Source of the DNA: Tumebacillus sp. BK434
GTDB lineage: Bacteria > Bacillota > Bacilli > Tumebacillales > Tumebacillaceae
Length of the DNA stretch: 64,000 bases
Direction: 5' to 3'
NCBI RefSeq assembly: GCF_004340785.1
Contig: NZ_SLXS01000002.1
Location: 558,001 to 622,000, forward strand
Made by a program: the position numbers and the translations under genes. Positions 41,537-49,607 of the stretch are shown one piece after another; positions within the stretch are counted from its first letter, which is position 1, and each line of letters begins with the position of its first letter. The notes below the pieces were generated by a model that had not been told where the DNA came from, did no database searches, and saw only the letters and a program-made list of their open reading frames with translations.

Positions 41537-42133
41537 TTACAAAGAGAGCTTCTGTTTGATGATCATGACGTCCTGATCTTGGTAGGCGTGTTTCAGATGA
41601 TGCAGCTTGTCCGCTTCGCTGAACCTTTTCTCGAGCACATGCATCTCTTCTCGGGAAGCACAAGTCTCCGTCATCATCGCGACGTCCGCCTTGGTCGCCA
41701 TCGTGGATTTTACACCGTCCAGCTCTTCTACAATGCTGTCCAGGTTTTCCTCCACGCTGTCCAGCCTTGCTTCGATGCTGACCAGTCGAGTATCGATGCG
41801 TACCAACTTTGCTTCGATACTATCAACTCTTGCTTCAAGACTGCTCATTTTTGTTTCAAGGCTGTCGATTCTTGTTTCAAGACTGTTCATTCTTTCCTCA
41901 AGGCTGTCCATTCTTGTCTCAAGACTTTCCATTCTCACGTCAAGACTGTCCATTCTCGCGTCAAGACTGTCCATTCTTGCCTCAAGGCGGTCCAGTCTCG
42001 CCTCGATCTTCGCCTGAAACTCGCAGAACGCGTGTTCCAGCTTGTCCACTCGATGGGTGAGTGCAGCCACCGAAGTGTTGAGCTGTTCGATGCTCGCCAG
42101 AATGGCACGGAGCAGCTGATTCGTCTCGTCCAT
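41537..42133 (-). CDS. Heptad-repeat coiled-coil protein
   Basis: A 198-residue soluble protein. Residues 47-137 are thirteen uninterrupted heptads of the type MDSLEAR, with Leu/Ile/Met/Val at a and d and Asp, Ser, Glu and Arg elsewhere, predicting a long parallel coiled coil of about 13-14 nm. Residues 1-46 (LLRAILASIEQLNTSVAALT) are also helical. The C-terminal 60 residues form a less regular helical tail with the single Cys at 158 and another Cys at 37. AAAGGAGGGATCAGAC sets the ATG at 42133. I do not recognise a family; a spacer or scaffold role is inference. Convergent with the ABC transporter operon. Confidence 0.8.
   Translation of the reverse strand: MDETNQLLRAILASIEQLNTSVAALTHRVDKLEHAFCEFQAKIEARLDRLEARMDSLDARMDSLDVRMESLETRMDSLEERMNSLETRIDSLETKMSSLEARVDSIEAKLVRIDTRLVSIEARLDSVEENLDSIVEELDGVKSTMATKADVAMMTETCASREEMHVLEKRFSEADKLHHLKHAYQDQDVMIIKQKLSL
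41723..41995 (-). repeat. 21-base tandem repeats encoding heptads
   Basis: Thirteen imperfect 21-base units, each one protein heptad, strongest between about 41840 and 41990 where CTGTCCATTCT followed by TCAAGA recurs. The repeat is coding, not intergenic, and probably grew by slippage. Confidence 0.8.
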
Positions 42134-42222
42134 GTCTGATCCCTCCTTTCGCACACCCAATGTAGCAGATGAACGGGGGGAGTAGCAAACTATATTTCTG
42201 CTCCAATCTGGTTAAACATCAA

Positions 42223-42256
42223 GGCCGGTCACCTCTACTGCAACCGGCCATTTTTG
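42223..42256. terminator. Hairpin between the SDR gene and the coiled-coil gene
   Basis: GGCCGGT and ACCGGCC pair around a 13-base loop with ATTTTTG on the plus-strand side. It lies just past the end of the minus-strand SDR gene, but the T-run favours the plus direction, so its role is unclear. Confidence 0.4.
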
Positions 42257-42269
42257 CGACAATTTGACA

Positions 42270-43139
42270 TTATCCGTTTTCGATCTCGCCGCCGTTGACA
42301 TGGAGCGTCTGCCCCGAGACGTACGACGAATCGTCACTCGCCAAATAGACATAGGCGCCGGCCAGTTCTTCCGGCTGGCCGGCGCGGCCCATCGGGGTGT
42401 CGGCGCCGAATTGGGCGACCTGATCGGCGGTGAACGTTGACGGAATTAACGGCGTCCAGATCGGACCCGGCGCCACGGCGTTGACGCGGATGCCCTGCTT
42501 TGCCAGGTTCAGCGACAGCGAACGCGTAAACGTCACGATCGCCCCTTTCGTCGCCGAGTAGTCGATCAGCTCCTTGTGTCCGTGATAAGCTGTGATCGAC
42601 GCCGTATTTATGATCGCGCTGCCCGCTTTCAGATGCGGCAGCGCCGCCTGCGTCAAATAAAACATCGCGAAAATGTTCGTCTGAAACGTCCGCAGCAACT
42701 GCTCCTGTGAGATGTCGAGCAGACTCTGCTGCGGATGCTGTTCGCCCGCATTGTTGACCAGCACATCGAGCCGCCCAAACGCCGCCAGCGTCTGCTCCAC
42801 CACTTGGCGGCAGGCTTGCGGATCGCCGACGTCGGCTGCGATGTTCAAGCATCGCTGCCCGATCTGCTCCACGCGCTGCTTGGTCTCTTCCGCATCCTGA
42901 TGCTCATTCAGGTACACGACCACGACATCGGCGCCTTCCTTCGCGTACGCATAGGCGACCGCGCGCCCGATTCCGCTGTCGCCGCCGGTGATCAGGGCGA
43001 CTTTGCCTTGCAGTTTGCCCGCCGCCTGATAAGCCGGACTCTCCGACACCGGCCGCGGCTGCATCACTTTTTCGATCCCGGGCTGGCGATCTTGCGTCTG
43101 TGGGGGAAACGATGTGGGATATTCTTTCTTGCCGTTCAT
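42270..43139 (-). CDS. Short-chain dehydrogenase/reductase, YdaD/YhdF (GSP39)-like
   Basis: A 289-residue classical SDR with a 45-residue N-terminal extension (YPTSFPPQTQDRQPG) typical of the general stress protein 39 group. The nucleotide-binding motif is TGGDSGIGRAVA, followed by NNAGEQHPQ, the catalytic Ser in INTASITAYHG and Tyr-x3-Lys in YSATKGA. The substrate is unknown. CAGGAGCGC about ten bases upstream sets the ATG at 43139; the frame opens slightly earlier. Confidence 0.9.
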   Translation of the reverse strand: MNGKKEYPTSFPPQTQDRQPGIEKVMQPRPVSESPAYQAAGKLQGKVALITGGDSGIGRAVAYAYAKEGADVVVVYLNEHQDAEETKQRVEQIGQRCLNIAADVGDPQACRQVVEQTLAAFGRLDVLVNNAGEQHPQQSLLDISQEQLLRTFQTNIFAMFYLTQAALPHLKAGSAIINTASITAYHGHKELIDYSATKGAIVTFTRSLSLNLAKQGIRVNAVAPGPIWTPLIPSTFTADQVAQFGADTPMGRAGQPEELAGAYVYLASDDSSYVSGQTLHVNGGEIENG

Positions 43140-43225
43140 GGCACCGCGCTCCTGTCGAATAAGATTTTCATCCAATATCTATTCCCAAACCTGTTAAAAT
43201 AAACACGAAAGGGGAGACCGGAACC

Positions 43226-43501
43226 ATGACCATCGGCATCATCTTCAGCATCATCCTGCTGATCAACCTGTACGGCTACACCTTGATGCGGCGCGACAAA
43301 CAGCAAGCGCAGCGCAAGCAGTCGCGCATCCCGGAAAAAACGCTGTTCCTCACCGCCTTTCTTGGCGGCGGACTCGGCGTGTATCAGGGCATGAAACATT
43401 TCCGCCACAAAACGAAACACACCTCCTTCCGCATCCTGCTGCCGCTGGCCGCGCTTTGGAACCTCATGCTCTACGCCGCCCTGCTCTACTGGCTGCTCTG
43501 A
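43226..43501 (+). CDS. DUF1294 small membrane protein
   Basis: A 91-residue protein with an N-terminal helix (IGIIFSIILLINLYGYTLM), a basic loop KQQAQRKQSRIPEKTLF, FLGGGLGVYQGMKHFRHKTKH and a C-terminal helix. This is the DUF1294 arrangement. Function unknown. AAAGGGGAGACCGGAACC precedes the ATG. The 3' end overlaps the convergent glycerate kinase gene by 16 bases. Confidence 0.85.
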   Translation: MTIGIIFSIILLINLYGYTLMRRDKQQAQRKQSRIPEKTLFLTAFLGGGLGVYQGMKHFRHKTKHTSFRILLPLAALWNLMLYAALLYWLL

Positions 43502-44634
43502 GCGGACGCCGCCTGCCACAGCCGAAGCACCCGTTCTGCCGCATCGGCCGTCCAGTCGGCCGTCTTTGCCATCGCTTCAGAGAGCAGACACGGCCCCGGC
43601 ACGATCGGAAACGCGGCTGCCACGCCAAGCTGTGCCAGCTCCGCCCCGGACAAGGCCAGCCCGCCGCACAGCGCCACCGCCGGCACGCCTTGTTTGGCTG
43701 CGGCCCGGCTCACTCCGGCGATCACTTTCCCCGACAACGTCTGCGCATCGAGCCGGCCTTCACCTGTGATCATCAGATCTGCCCCGCCAAGTCGCCGCTC
43801 CAGCTCTGCCGCCTCCATCATCACCTCAATTCCGGCCCGCACTTCCGCTTGCATAAAGGCGGCCAGCGCCGCCCCCATCCCGCCGGCCGCACCGCCGCCG
43901 GGCAGATGGCGGATCTCGACGCCGGTCCGGTGCAGCACCGCTTCGCCCAGCCGGTCCAGCGCCGCGTCGAGCTCTTGCACCATCTGCGGCGTCGCACCTT
44001 TTTGCGGGCCGAACACCGCCGACGCACCCTGCGGACCGATCAAAGGATTCTGCACATCGCCCGCCACGACAAAAGACGCCTCGGCCAGCCGTTCATCCCA
44101 TCCCGCCTTTTCGATCCGGGCCAGCCTCCCCAAAGCGCCGCCGCCCGCGGCCAGCTCCCGGCCCTCTCCATCCAAAAAGCGCAGCCCAAGCGCGGTCAGC
44201 ATGCCCGCTCCGCCGTCATTGGTTGCGCTGCCGCCAAGCCCGATGATGAACTTCCGATACCCGCGCTCCAGCGCTTTCAAAATCAATTCGCCCGTCCCGC
44301 GGCTCGTCGTGATCAGCGGATTGCGCGCCGCTTCCGGCACCAGCATCAACCCGGACGCCTGCGCCATCTCGATCACCGCCGTCTTCCCGTCGCCCAGCAC
44401 GCCGTATTTCGCCTGGACAGGCGTCCCGAGCGGCCCGCTCACTTCTTCGTCCACCAAAAAACCGCCCGTCGCATAAGCCAACTGTTCCGCCGTGCCTTCA
44501 CCGCCGTCGGCCAATGGAATCTCCACGATCTCCGCATCGGCAAACACGCGGCGCACGCCTGCCGCAACGGCCGCACAGACGCCTTTTGCATCCAAGCTCC
44601 CTTTAAACGAATCCACCGCCACTACCACTTTCAT
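43486..44634 (-). CDS. Glycerate kinase (GlxK/GarK family)
   Basis: A 382-residue glycerate kinase type 1 protein. It opens MKVVVAVDSFKGSLDAKGV, then IPLADGGEGTAEQL, the glycine-rich FIIGLGGSATNDGGAGML, LPGGGAAGGMGAAL and ITGEGRLDAQTLSGK. The enzyme phosphorylates glycerate to 2- or 3-phosphoglycerate, feeding glycolysis. GGAGGCAGACGGGG before the ATG at 44634 sets the start; the frame is open upstream to 44718. It is not in an operon with other glyoxylate genes here. Confidence 0.92.
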   Translation of the reverse strand: MKVVVAVDSFKGSLDAKGVCAAVAAGVRRVFADAEIVEIPLADGGEGTAEQLAYATGGFLVDEEVSGPLGTPVQAKYGVLGDGKTAVIEMAQASGLMLVPEAARNPLITTSRGTGELILKALERGYRKFIIGLGGSATNDGGAGMLTALGLRFLDGEGRELAAGGGALGRLARIEKAGWDERLAEASFVVAGDVQNPLIGPQGASAVFGPQKGATPQMVQELDAALDRLGEAVLHRTGVEIRHLPGGGAAGGMGAALAAFMQAEVRAGIEVMMEAAELERRLGGADLMITGEGRLDAQTLSGKVIAGVSRAAAKQGVPAVALCGGLALSGAELAQLGVAAAFPIVPGPCLLSEAMAKTADWTADAAERVLRLWQAASAQSSQ

Positions 44635-44750
44635 CCCCGTCTGCCTCCGTCCATTTTTTACTCCCCATATCTTACCATGTATCAAAACTCGGCTCACCAA
44701 CCACGTTAATCGGTACATATCTTCACGGGAGAAAGGAGCGACCCATCCCG

Positions 44751-45240
44751 ATGAAAAAATTCACGCTGCTGCTCGCCGTCCGCCATCAAAAATCCCCCGG
44801 CCAATACGCCGGAGCCGAAAACGGAGACGGTCGTCCTCTACTACCCGGACGAACAGCTGCTGAAGCTCTACAAAGAAAACCGCACCTTCACAACCGCCGG
44901 TGCCGACCTGCCGAAACTTGCGCTGCAGCAGTGGATCGCCGGGCCGAAGCATACCAAGCTCGCTCCGCTGCTGCCCGCTTCGGTGCAAGTGCAGTCGGTC
45001 CAAGACCTCGGTGGCGGACGCTGCGCAGTCTCGTTTTCCAACGACCTCTACAAAATCAACTTTGGCTCGACGCTGGAAAGCATGTTCGCCCAAGGGCTGC
45101 CGCAGGTGCTTGCGCAATACGGGTATCAGGAAGTGACGGTGCTCGTCGACAACAAGCCGGTCGAAACGGTGGCCGGACACATGGCGTTCGACCGGCCGCT
45201 GCGGGCGGATGACGCGGCCCGCTATGAGTTTATGCAGTAG
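44751..45240 (+). pseudogene. GerMN-domain lipoprotein-like gene with a frameshift in the signal peptide
   Basis: An ATG at 44751, preceded by AAAGGAG, opens MKKFTLLLAV, a normal start of a signal peptide. That frame then runs into unrelated sequence. The +1 frame from about 44775 to 45240 encodes a clear GerMN domain (TVVLYYPDEQLLKLYKENR, LALQQWIAGPKH, CAVSFSNDL, VLVDNKPVET), but has a stop at 44752 and no usable start before the domain. The rest of the hydrophobic stretch and the lipobox appear to be missing, so a short deletion with frameshift is the simplest reading; an assembly error is the alternative. GerMN proteins occur in spore germination and as lipoproteins. Confidence 0.65.
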
Positions 45241-45247
45241 ACGCACT

Positions 45248-45276
45248 TTGCACATTTCGCAGGCGAGGAGTAACAT
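45248..45276 (+). promoter_or_regulatory. Candidate SigA promoter of the MFS gene
   Basis: TTGCAC, 17-base spacer, TAACAT, about 36 bases before the MFS start codon. Confidence 0.5.
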
Positions 45277-45311
45277 GTTCTGTGTAAGCTGACAGAAAGA
45301 GGCACTTTTCC

Positions 45312-46544
45312 ATGACACAACCTGGATTCACACAACTGCAACCGACCACACAGCACCGCATCTCTCAGGGGATGCGGTCTTTCCGATTGTATCTTGGCGG
45401 CAACTTCATCGCGGCGTGCGGCGAGTGGCTGGACATGGTCGCCCTGAACTGGGCGGTGCTGGCGATGACCGAATCTCCGGTGCACCTCGGGATCATCAAC
45501 GCCTGCCGACTGATCCCGGTGTTCCTGCTCAGCATCCCGGCGGGCATCCTCGCCGACCGCTTTGACCGGCGCCGGCTGCTGATCCTGCTGCAGAGCGCCA
45601 CGACCCTGCTCACGCTGCTGATCGGGCTGCTCTTTTTCCTCGACAGCCCGTTCTGGCTGTTTGCAGCTGCCGTCTGTCTGCGCGCCGTGTTCCAGACGAT
45701 GGACCCGCCGATCCGCAACTCGCTGATTCCCAACCTCGTCCCCGACGATTTTATCGGCCGGGCGATCGCGATGAACACGATGGCGCTCAACCTCTCGCGC
45801 ATCATCGGCCCGACGGTCGCCGGCGTTTTGCTCGCCACGCTCGCCACACACGAGGTGATCTGGCTTGGTGCTGGCGGGCTGTTGGTCGAACTCTCTGCGC
45901 TGTATCTGCTGCGCCCGGTCAAAGAGCAGGGCAGAAGCAGTCAAAGAGTGCTGAAAGACGATGTCGGCGAAGCGTTCGCTTTTCTGAAAACCAAGCGCAC
46001 CGTCCAGTCGCTGCTGCTCTTGGCCGTCGTGCCGATGGTGTTCGGCTTTCCGTACACGTCGATGCTGCCCGTCTTCGTCGACCAGCTGATGAACCTCGGC
46101 CCGGGCGGCTTCGGCGCGCTGCTGTCCGTCTCGGCGGCAGGTGCGGTGCTCGGCTCGGTCTGGCTGTCCCTGCGCCAAGGGCAGCAGCATGCCGGGCGCT
46201 GGCTGATCACGTCGGTGCTGGGATTTGGCACGTCGCTGCTCCTGTTTATGTTTGCCGATTCGTTCTGGCTTGCTGCCGTCATGATGTTTTTCGTCGGTTT
46301 GACCGGACAGACGTATCGGACGATGAGCCGGATCACCATGCAGATGCAAGTGCCCGACCATCTGCGCGGGCGGATCATGAGCATCGCGCTGATGGACCGC
46401 GGCTTCATGCCGCTCGGCGCGATCCTGATCGGCACGGTGGCCGGCACCGCCGGTGCGCTGTGGGCCGGCGTGATGATGGGCACAGGCTGCATCCTCGTCA
46501 CGCTCCTCGTGCTGCTGACCCGGCGTCAGATCTGGCATATCTAA
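45312..46544 (+). CDS. MFS transporter
   Basis: A 410-residue, 12-helix major facilitator. Motif A appears as GILADRFDRRRLL between helices 2 and 3, with SIPAGILADRFD before it, and a related LRGRIMSIALMDRG in the second half. It belongs to the same broad MFS_3/DHA group as the exporter at the left end of the window but is only distantly similar in detail. Substrate unknown. AGAGG lies nine bases before the ATG and a good promoter sits just upstream, so it is monocistronic. Confidence 0.87.
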   Translation: MTQPGFTQLQPTTQHRISQGMRSFRLYLGGNFIAACGEWLDMVALNWAVLAMTESPVHLGIINACRLIPVFLLSIPAGILADRFDRRRLLILLQSATTLLTLLIGLLFFLDSPFWLFAAAVCLRAVFQTMDPPIRNSLIPNLVPDDFIGRAIAMNTMALNLSRIIGPTVAGVLLATLATHEVIWLGAGGLLVELSALYLLRPVKEQGRSSQRVLKDDVGEAFAFLKTKRTVQSLLLLAVVPMVFGFPYTSMLPVFVDQLMNLGPGGFGALLSVSAAGAVLGSVWLSLRQGQQHAGRWLITSVLGFGTSLLLFMFADSFWLAAVMMFFVGLTGQTYRTMSRITMQMQVPDHLRGRIMSIALMDRGFMPLGAILIGTVAGTAGALWAGVMMGTGCILVTLLVLLTRRQIWHI

Positions 46545-46639
46545 AGAATGAATACCCCCTTATCCAATTTCTATAACGCAAAAGCTGCCGCTTCGTGTAA
46601 AATGTTGTCAAACGAACATGGGATGTGGAGGGGAGCAAG

Positions 46640-47014
46640 ATGAGTTACACCTTTGCAGGAATCGATCACGTTCAACTGGCCGCACCGAAAGGCTGCGAGG
46701 CAAGGGCGCGGCAGTTTTTCACCGACCTGCTCGGCATGCCGGAGCTGGTCAAGCCGGAATCGCTGCGGTCGCGGGGCGGCGCCTGGTTTGTCTGCGGCGC
46801 CCAGCAGATTCACATCGGCGTGGAAGCGGATTTCGCACCGGCGAAAAAAGCGCACCCGGCGTTTGTCGTGCAGAATCTAGACGCGCTGATCGCCCGCTTG
46901 GAAATGCATGGTGCGGAGTACCAGCTCGATGAAGCGCTGAGCGACCGGAAGCGCTTTTTCATGGAAGACCCGTGGGGCAACCGGCTGGAGTTTATGGAGA
47001 TGGAGGGGAACTAG
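46640..47014 (+). CDS. VOC family (glyoxalase/dioxygenase-fold) protein
   Basis: A 124-residue vicinal-oxygen-chelate protein with two beta-alpha-beta-beta-beta modules: GIDHVQLAAPKG with the first metal-ligand His, QIHIGVEADF, then DALIARLEMHGAEY, FFMEDPWGNRLEFMEM with the terminal Glu ligand. GAGGGGAGCAAG sets the ATG at 46640. It is first in a three-gene operon with MOSC and TrmO-like genes, the next ATG being one base after its stop. Substrate unknown. Confidence 0.87.
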   Translation: MSYTFAGIDHVQLAAPKGCEARARQFFTDLLGMPELVKPESLRSRGGAWFVCGAQQIHIGVEADFAPAKKAHPAFVVQNLDALIARLEMHGAEYQLDEALSDRKRFFMEDPWGNRLEFMEMEGN

Positions 47015-47015
47015 C

Positions 47016-47675
47016 ATGACGCAGATGGAAGTGGTGCGGATCAGCGTCGGCCGCCCGCAGGCGCTGACGCATAACGGACAGACGCTGGACAGCGCGATCT
47101 CCAAGCGGCGAGTCGAAGGGCGCGTATATTTGTCCAAAGTGAATTTTGAAGGGGACGAGCAGGCCGACCTCGTGCATCATGGCGGCCCGGACAAGGCGGT
47201 CTGCGCCTACCCGGTCGAGCACTACGCCTATTGGGAAGAGACGCTTGCTGTAAAACTTCCGGAAAACGCATTCGGTGAAAACTTGACCTTGCGCGGCCTG
47301 ACCGAACGGGATGTGCGCATTGGCGACATCTATCAAATCGGCGGAGCGGTGCTGCAAGTCTGCCAGCCGCGCATCCCTTGCGGCAAGATCTCGATGCGCA
47401 CCGGGGTGCCAAACTTTGTCAAGCTGTTTAAAGACACCGGCTATACGGGTTACTACCTGCGCGTGCTGGAAGAAGGCGATGTGGACGCGAATCCGGAGCT
47501 GGTGCTGCTGGAGCGGGGCCAGGGGATGACCATCGCAGAAGTCAATCACGTCCTCTTCCACGACGATGCGAACCGCGACGCGATGCGCCGGATCATCGGG
47601 GACGAAGCGGCGGCCGGCTCCCTGCGCGAGATGCTGGCGAAGCATCTGGAGCGTTTAGAAAAGGGGGAAGCGTAA
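47016..47675 (+). CDS. MOSC domain protein, YiiM-like
   Basis: A 219-residue protein. It has VEGRVYLSKVNFEGDEQADLVHHGG, then HGGPDKAVCAYP, GENLTLRGL, and the conserved MOSC Cys in CQPRIPCGK, with the 3-alpha C-terminal helices of YiiM-type proteins. These bind molybdenum cofactor through the Cys and reduce N-hydroxylated compounds such as 6-hydroxylaminopurine. It is the middle gene of the VOC-MOSC-TrmO operon; the TrmO-like start follows its stop without a gap. Confidence 0.9.
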   Translation: MTQMEVVRISVGRPQALTHNGQTLDSAISKRRVEGRVYLSKVNFEGDEQADLVHHGGPDKAVCAYPVEHYAYWEETLAVKLPENAFGENLTLRGLTERDVRIGDIYQIGGAVLQVCQPRIPCGKISMRTGVPNFVKLFKDTGYTGYYLRVLEEGDVDANPELVLLERGQGMTIAEVNHVLFHDDANRDAMRRIIGDEAAAGSLREMLAKHLERLEKGEA

Positions 47676-48158
47676 ATGAGCGAATGGAAACAGGAAATCG
47701 TCTTGCAGCCGATCGGGGTCGTGCGCTCGCCGCGCGATGAGGCGATCGATGATTTCTGGGGAAGCGTAGAATCGGTGATCGAGCTCGACCCGGAGCAGTT
47801 CACCGCAGATGTGGCGGCGGGGCTCAGCGATTTCTCGCATGTCGATGTGGTGTTTTTCATGAACCGCGTCCGCCCGGAGAAGATCGAAACGACCGCCCGC
47901 CATCCGCGCGGCAACACGGAGTGGCCGAAAGTCGGCATCTTCGCCCAGCGCGCCAAAGGCCGCCCGAACCGCCTCGGGGTCACCAACTGCCAACTGGTCA
48001 AAGTCGAAGGGCTGCGCATCACCGTGCGCGGATTGGATGCGATCGAAGGCACGCCGGTCGTCGACCTCAAGCCGTACATGGCGGAGTTTGGCCCGCGCGG
48101 CGACGTGAAGCAGCCGGAGTGGTCGCATGTGCTGATGAAGGAGTATTTTCTCGGATAA
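47676..48158 (+). CDS. TsaA/TrmO-type tRNA (adenine-N6)-methyltransferase
   Basis: A 160-residue UPF0066/TrmO domain protein: LQPIGVVRSPRDEAIDD at the N-terminus, FSHVDVVFFMNRV, TARHPRGNTEWPKVGIFAQR and RPNRLGVTNCQLVKVEG, then LDAIEGTPVVDLKPY. Characterised members methylate N6 of t6A37 in tRNA using SAM. The PRGN-P-VGIFA-R-RPN motif is the SAM-binding signature. AAAAGGGGGAAGCGTA precedes the ATG, which abuts the MOSC stop. Confidence 0.85.
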   Translation: MSEWKQEIVLQPIGVVRSPRDEAIDDFWGSVESVIELDPEQFTADVAAGLSDFSHVDVVFFMNRVRPEKIETTARHPRGNTEWPKVGIFAQRAKGRPNRLGVTNCQLVKVEGLRITVRGLDAIEGTPVVDLKPYMAEFGPRGDVKQPEWSHVLMKEYFLG

Positions 48159-48214
48159 GTTCAGCGGCGCTGGAAACCCTATGATGAGACGGGAACCAAA
48201 GGGGGCTTCTTCCA

Positions 48215-48556
48215 GTGACCAAAGGTGAAAAGCAAAGCTTTCGTCAATTTGAGAACCAGAAACAGCTCAGACTGACCGATGACCCCAACTATGATGCGAG
48301 CAAGCTTGCCGGCGACATGTCGACCGACAACCGCCAATATGTGACGGAGCCGACCGAGAATCGGATCGCGATGGAGACGATTCAAGCGAACAGCGGCATG
48401 TTCATGCATCCGATGCATGACGTGACGGCGACCGAGCATGTGCATGGCGACAAGGTCCTTGAAGCTTTGCAGCAGGAGCTCGACGAGTTCGAGCTTGAAG
48501 TCGAAGGCGGGGACGGCCGGATCGACCCGAATGAAGGCGGCGGGCAGGACAGCTAA
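48215..48556 (+). CDS. Hypothetical acidic protein
   Basis: A 113-residue soluble, acidic protein with no signal or membrane segment, opening MTKGEKQSFRQFENQKQLRL and ending in EGGDGRIDPNEGGG. The middle holds a Met/His-rich stretch, MFMHPMHDVTATEHVHGD. The start is GTG, with AAAGGGGG nine bases upstream. I do not recognise a family. The composition resembles small Bacillales stress or spore proteins, but that is a guess. A terminator follows. Confidence 0.65.
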   Translation: MTKGEKQSFRQFENQKQLRLTDDPNYDASKLAGDMSTDNRQYVTEPTENRIAMETIQANSGMFMHPMHDVTATEHVHGDKVLEALQQELDEFELEVEGGDGRIDPNEGGGQDS

Positions 48557-48590
48557 TCGTTCGCAATCGTGGAGTCGAGGCAGTGGAGCG

Positions 48591-48616
48591 GAGCCGGGCG
48601 TGACCCGGCTCTTTTT
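48591..48616 (+). terminator. Rho-independent terminator after the acidic protein gene
   Basis: GAGCCGGG, loop CGTGA, CCCGGCTC, TTTTTG. Confidence 0.88.
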
Positions 48617-48636
48617 GCTATTGGAGGAGAAATCGG

Positions 48637-49452
48637 ATGAACCTGACACAAGAACTCGAAATCATCAAACAACAGGAATACCGTCTCGCAGCGGGCCAGG
48701 ACTTGATGGAGCTGACCCATGCGATCTTGGATCAGCTCGGCTCGACCGACGCCTATTTGCGCGACAGTTTGGGCTATTCGACGCTGGCCAATTGGCTGTA
48801 CAAACAAGACGAGTACAGTCTGGAGCAGCTGCGGGAGATTTTGCAGCGCGTGCTCGGCGTATGGAATGAAGGCATCGGCGAGAAGGAGTCGGACGGCGTG
48901 TTTTTGCGCAGTTTTGCCAGCCTCGTCGTGGCACTGGTGCTGTTGCAGGACAACAAGACACCGTTCTTGACGGAGGAGGAGTTCCGGACGATTCTGGCGC
49001 GGACGGTCGCCTACTGCCAGCAGGAGCGCGACTTCCGCGGCTTCGTCGAGCCTGGCGGTTGGGCGCATGCGGCGGCGCACGTCGCCGATGTGGTCGATGA
49101 GTGCGTGAAGCACCGCTTGACGGGCGAAGCGGAATGCGAGCTGCTCTGGCAGGGCCTGCGCGCCTTGATCCGCAACGCCGACTTCGTGTACGGCGCGGAA
49201 GAGGACGAGCGCATCACCAACGCCCTGCTCGCGATGATCGATTCGGGCAAAGTCCCGCTCGCCAAGCTCTGCGCCTGGCTGGAAGCGGAAGAATGCGCAG
49301 GGGAGAGCTACCACAAGAGCTTCACGCTGCGCATCAACTGGAAGCACCTCGTCCGCAGCCTGGAGTTCCGCCTTCGCGTCCATAACCTCGCGGGCGACTG
49401 TGAAGACAGACTGTTCGGCTTGCTGCAAAAATTCGCTTCTCATTATGCCTGA
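48637..49452 (+). CDS. DUF2785 family protein
   Basis: A 271-residue all-helical soluble protein. It matches the DUF2785 pattern by LRDSLGYSTLANWLYKQDEY, LFLRSFASLVVALVLL-like core (here VFLRSFASLVVALVLLQDNK), DFRGFVEPGGWAHAAAHVAD and ITNALLAMIDSGKV. The function is not known. GGAGGAG precedes the ATG. It sits between two terminators, so it is monocistronic, and its 3' terminator is shared with HelD. Confidence 0.82.
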   Translation: MNLTQELEIIKQQEYRLAAGQDLMELTHAILDQLGSTDAYLRDSLGYSTLANWLYKQDEYSLEQLREILQRVLGVWNEGIGEKESDGVFLRSFASLVVALVLLQDNKTPFLTEEEFRTILARTVAYCQQERDFRGFVEPGGWAHAAAHVADVVDECVKHRLTGEAECELLWQGLRALIRNADFVYGAEEDERITNALLAMIDSGKVPLAKLCAWLEAEECAGESYHKSFTLRINWKHLVRSLEFRLRVHNLAGDCEDRLFGLLQKFASHYA

Positions 49453-49455
49453 CAA

Positions 49456-49491
49456 TAAAAAGCCTTCGCTGGCAACCAGCGAAGGCTTTTT
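49456..49491. terminator. Bidirectional rho-independent terminator
   Basis: AAAAAGCCTTCGCTGG, loop CAA, CCAGCGAAGGCTTTTT: perfect stem between convergent genes. Confidence 0.95.
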
Positions 49492-49607
49492 GATCGAAAT
49501 GCGGCTTGCGGGGTAATGCGATGATGCAGGCGTGAGCATGACGCTATGACGTGTAACGTTCACCTGCATAGCAGGCAAGAACTGCAAGAGCAATCTTGCG
49601 CTCGCAG

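Noticed and set aside
41723..41995. Regular short repeats considered as a CRISPR array or minisatellite
   Set aside because: Units are 21 bases with no spacers, stay in frame and encode perfect heptads of a coiled coil.
49500..49600. Inverted ATGCAGG/CCTGCAT arms between DUF2785 and helD
   Set aside because: Only seven base pairs with a long loop and no T-run; the strong bidirectional terminator at 49456-49491 already explains the region.
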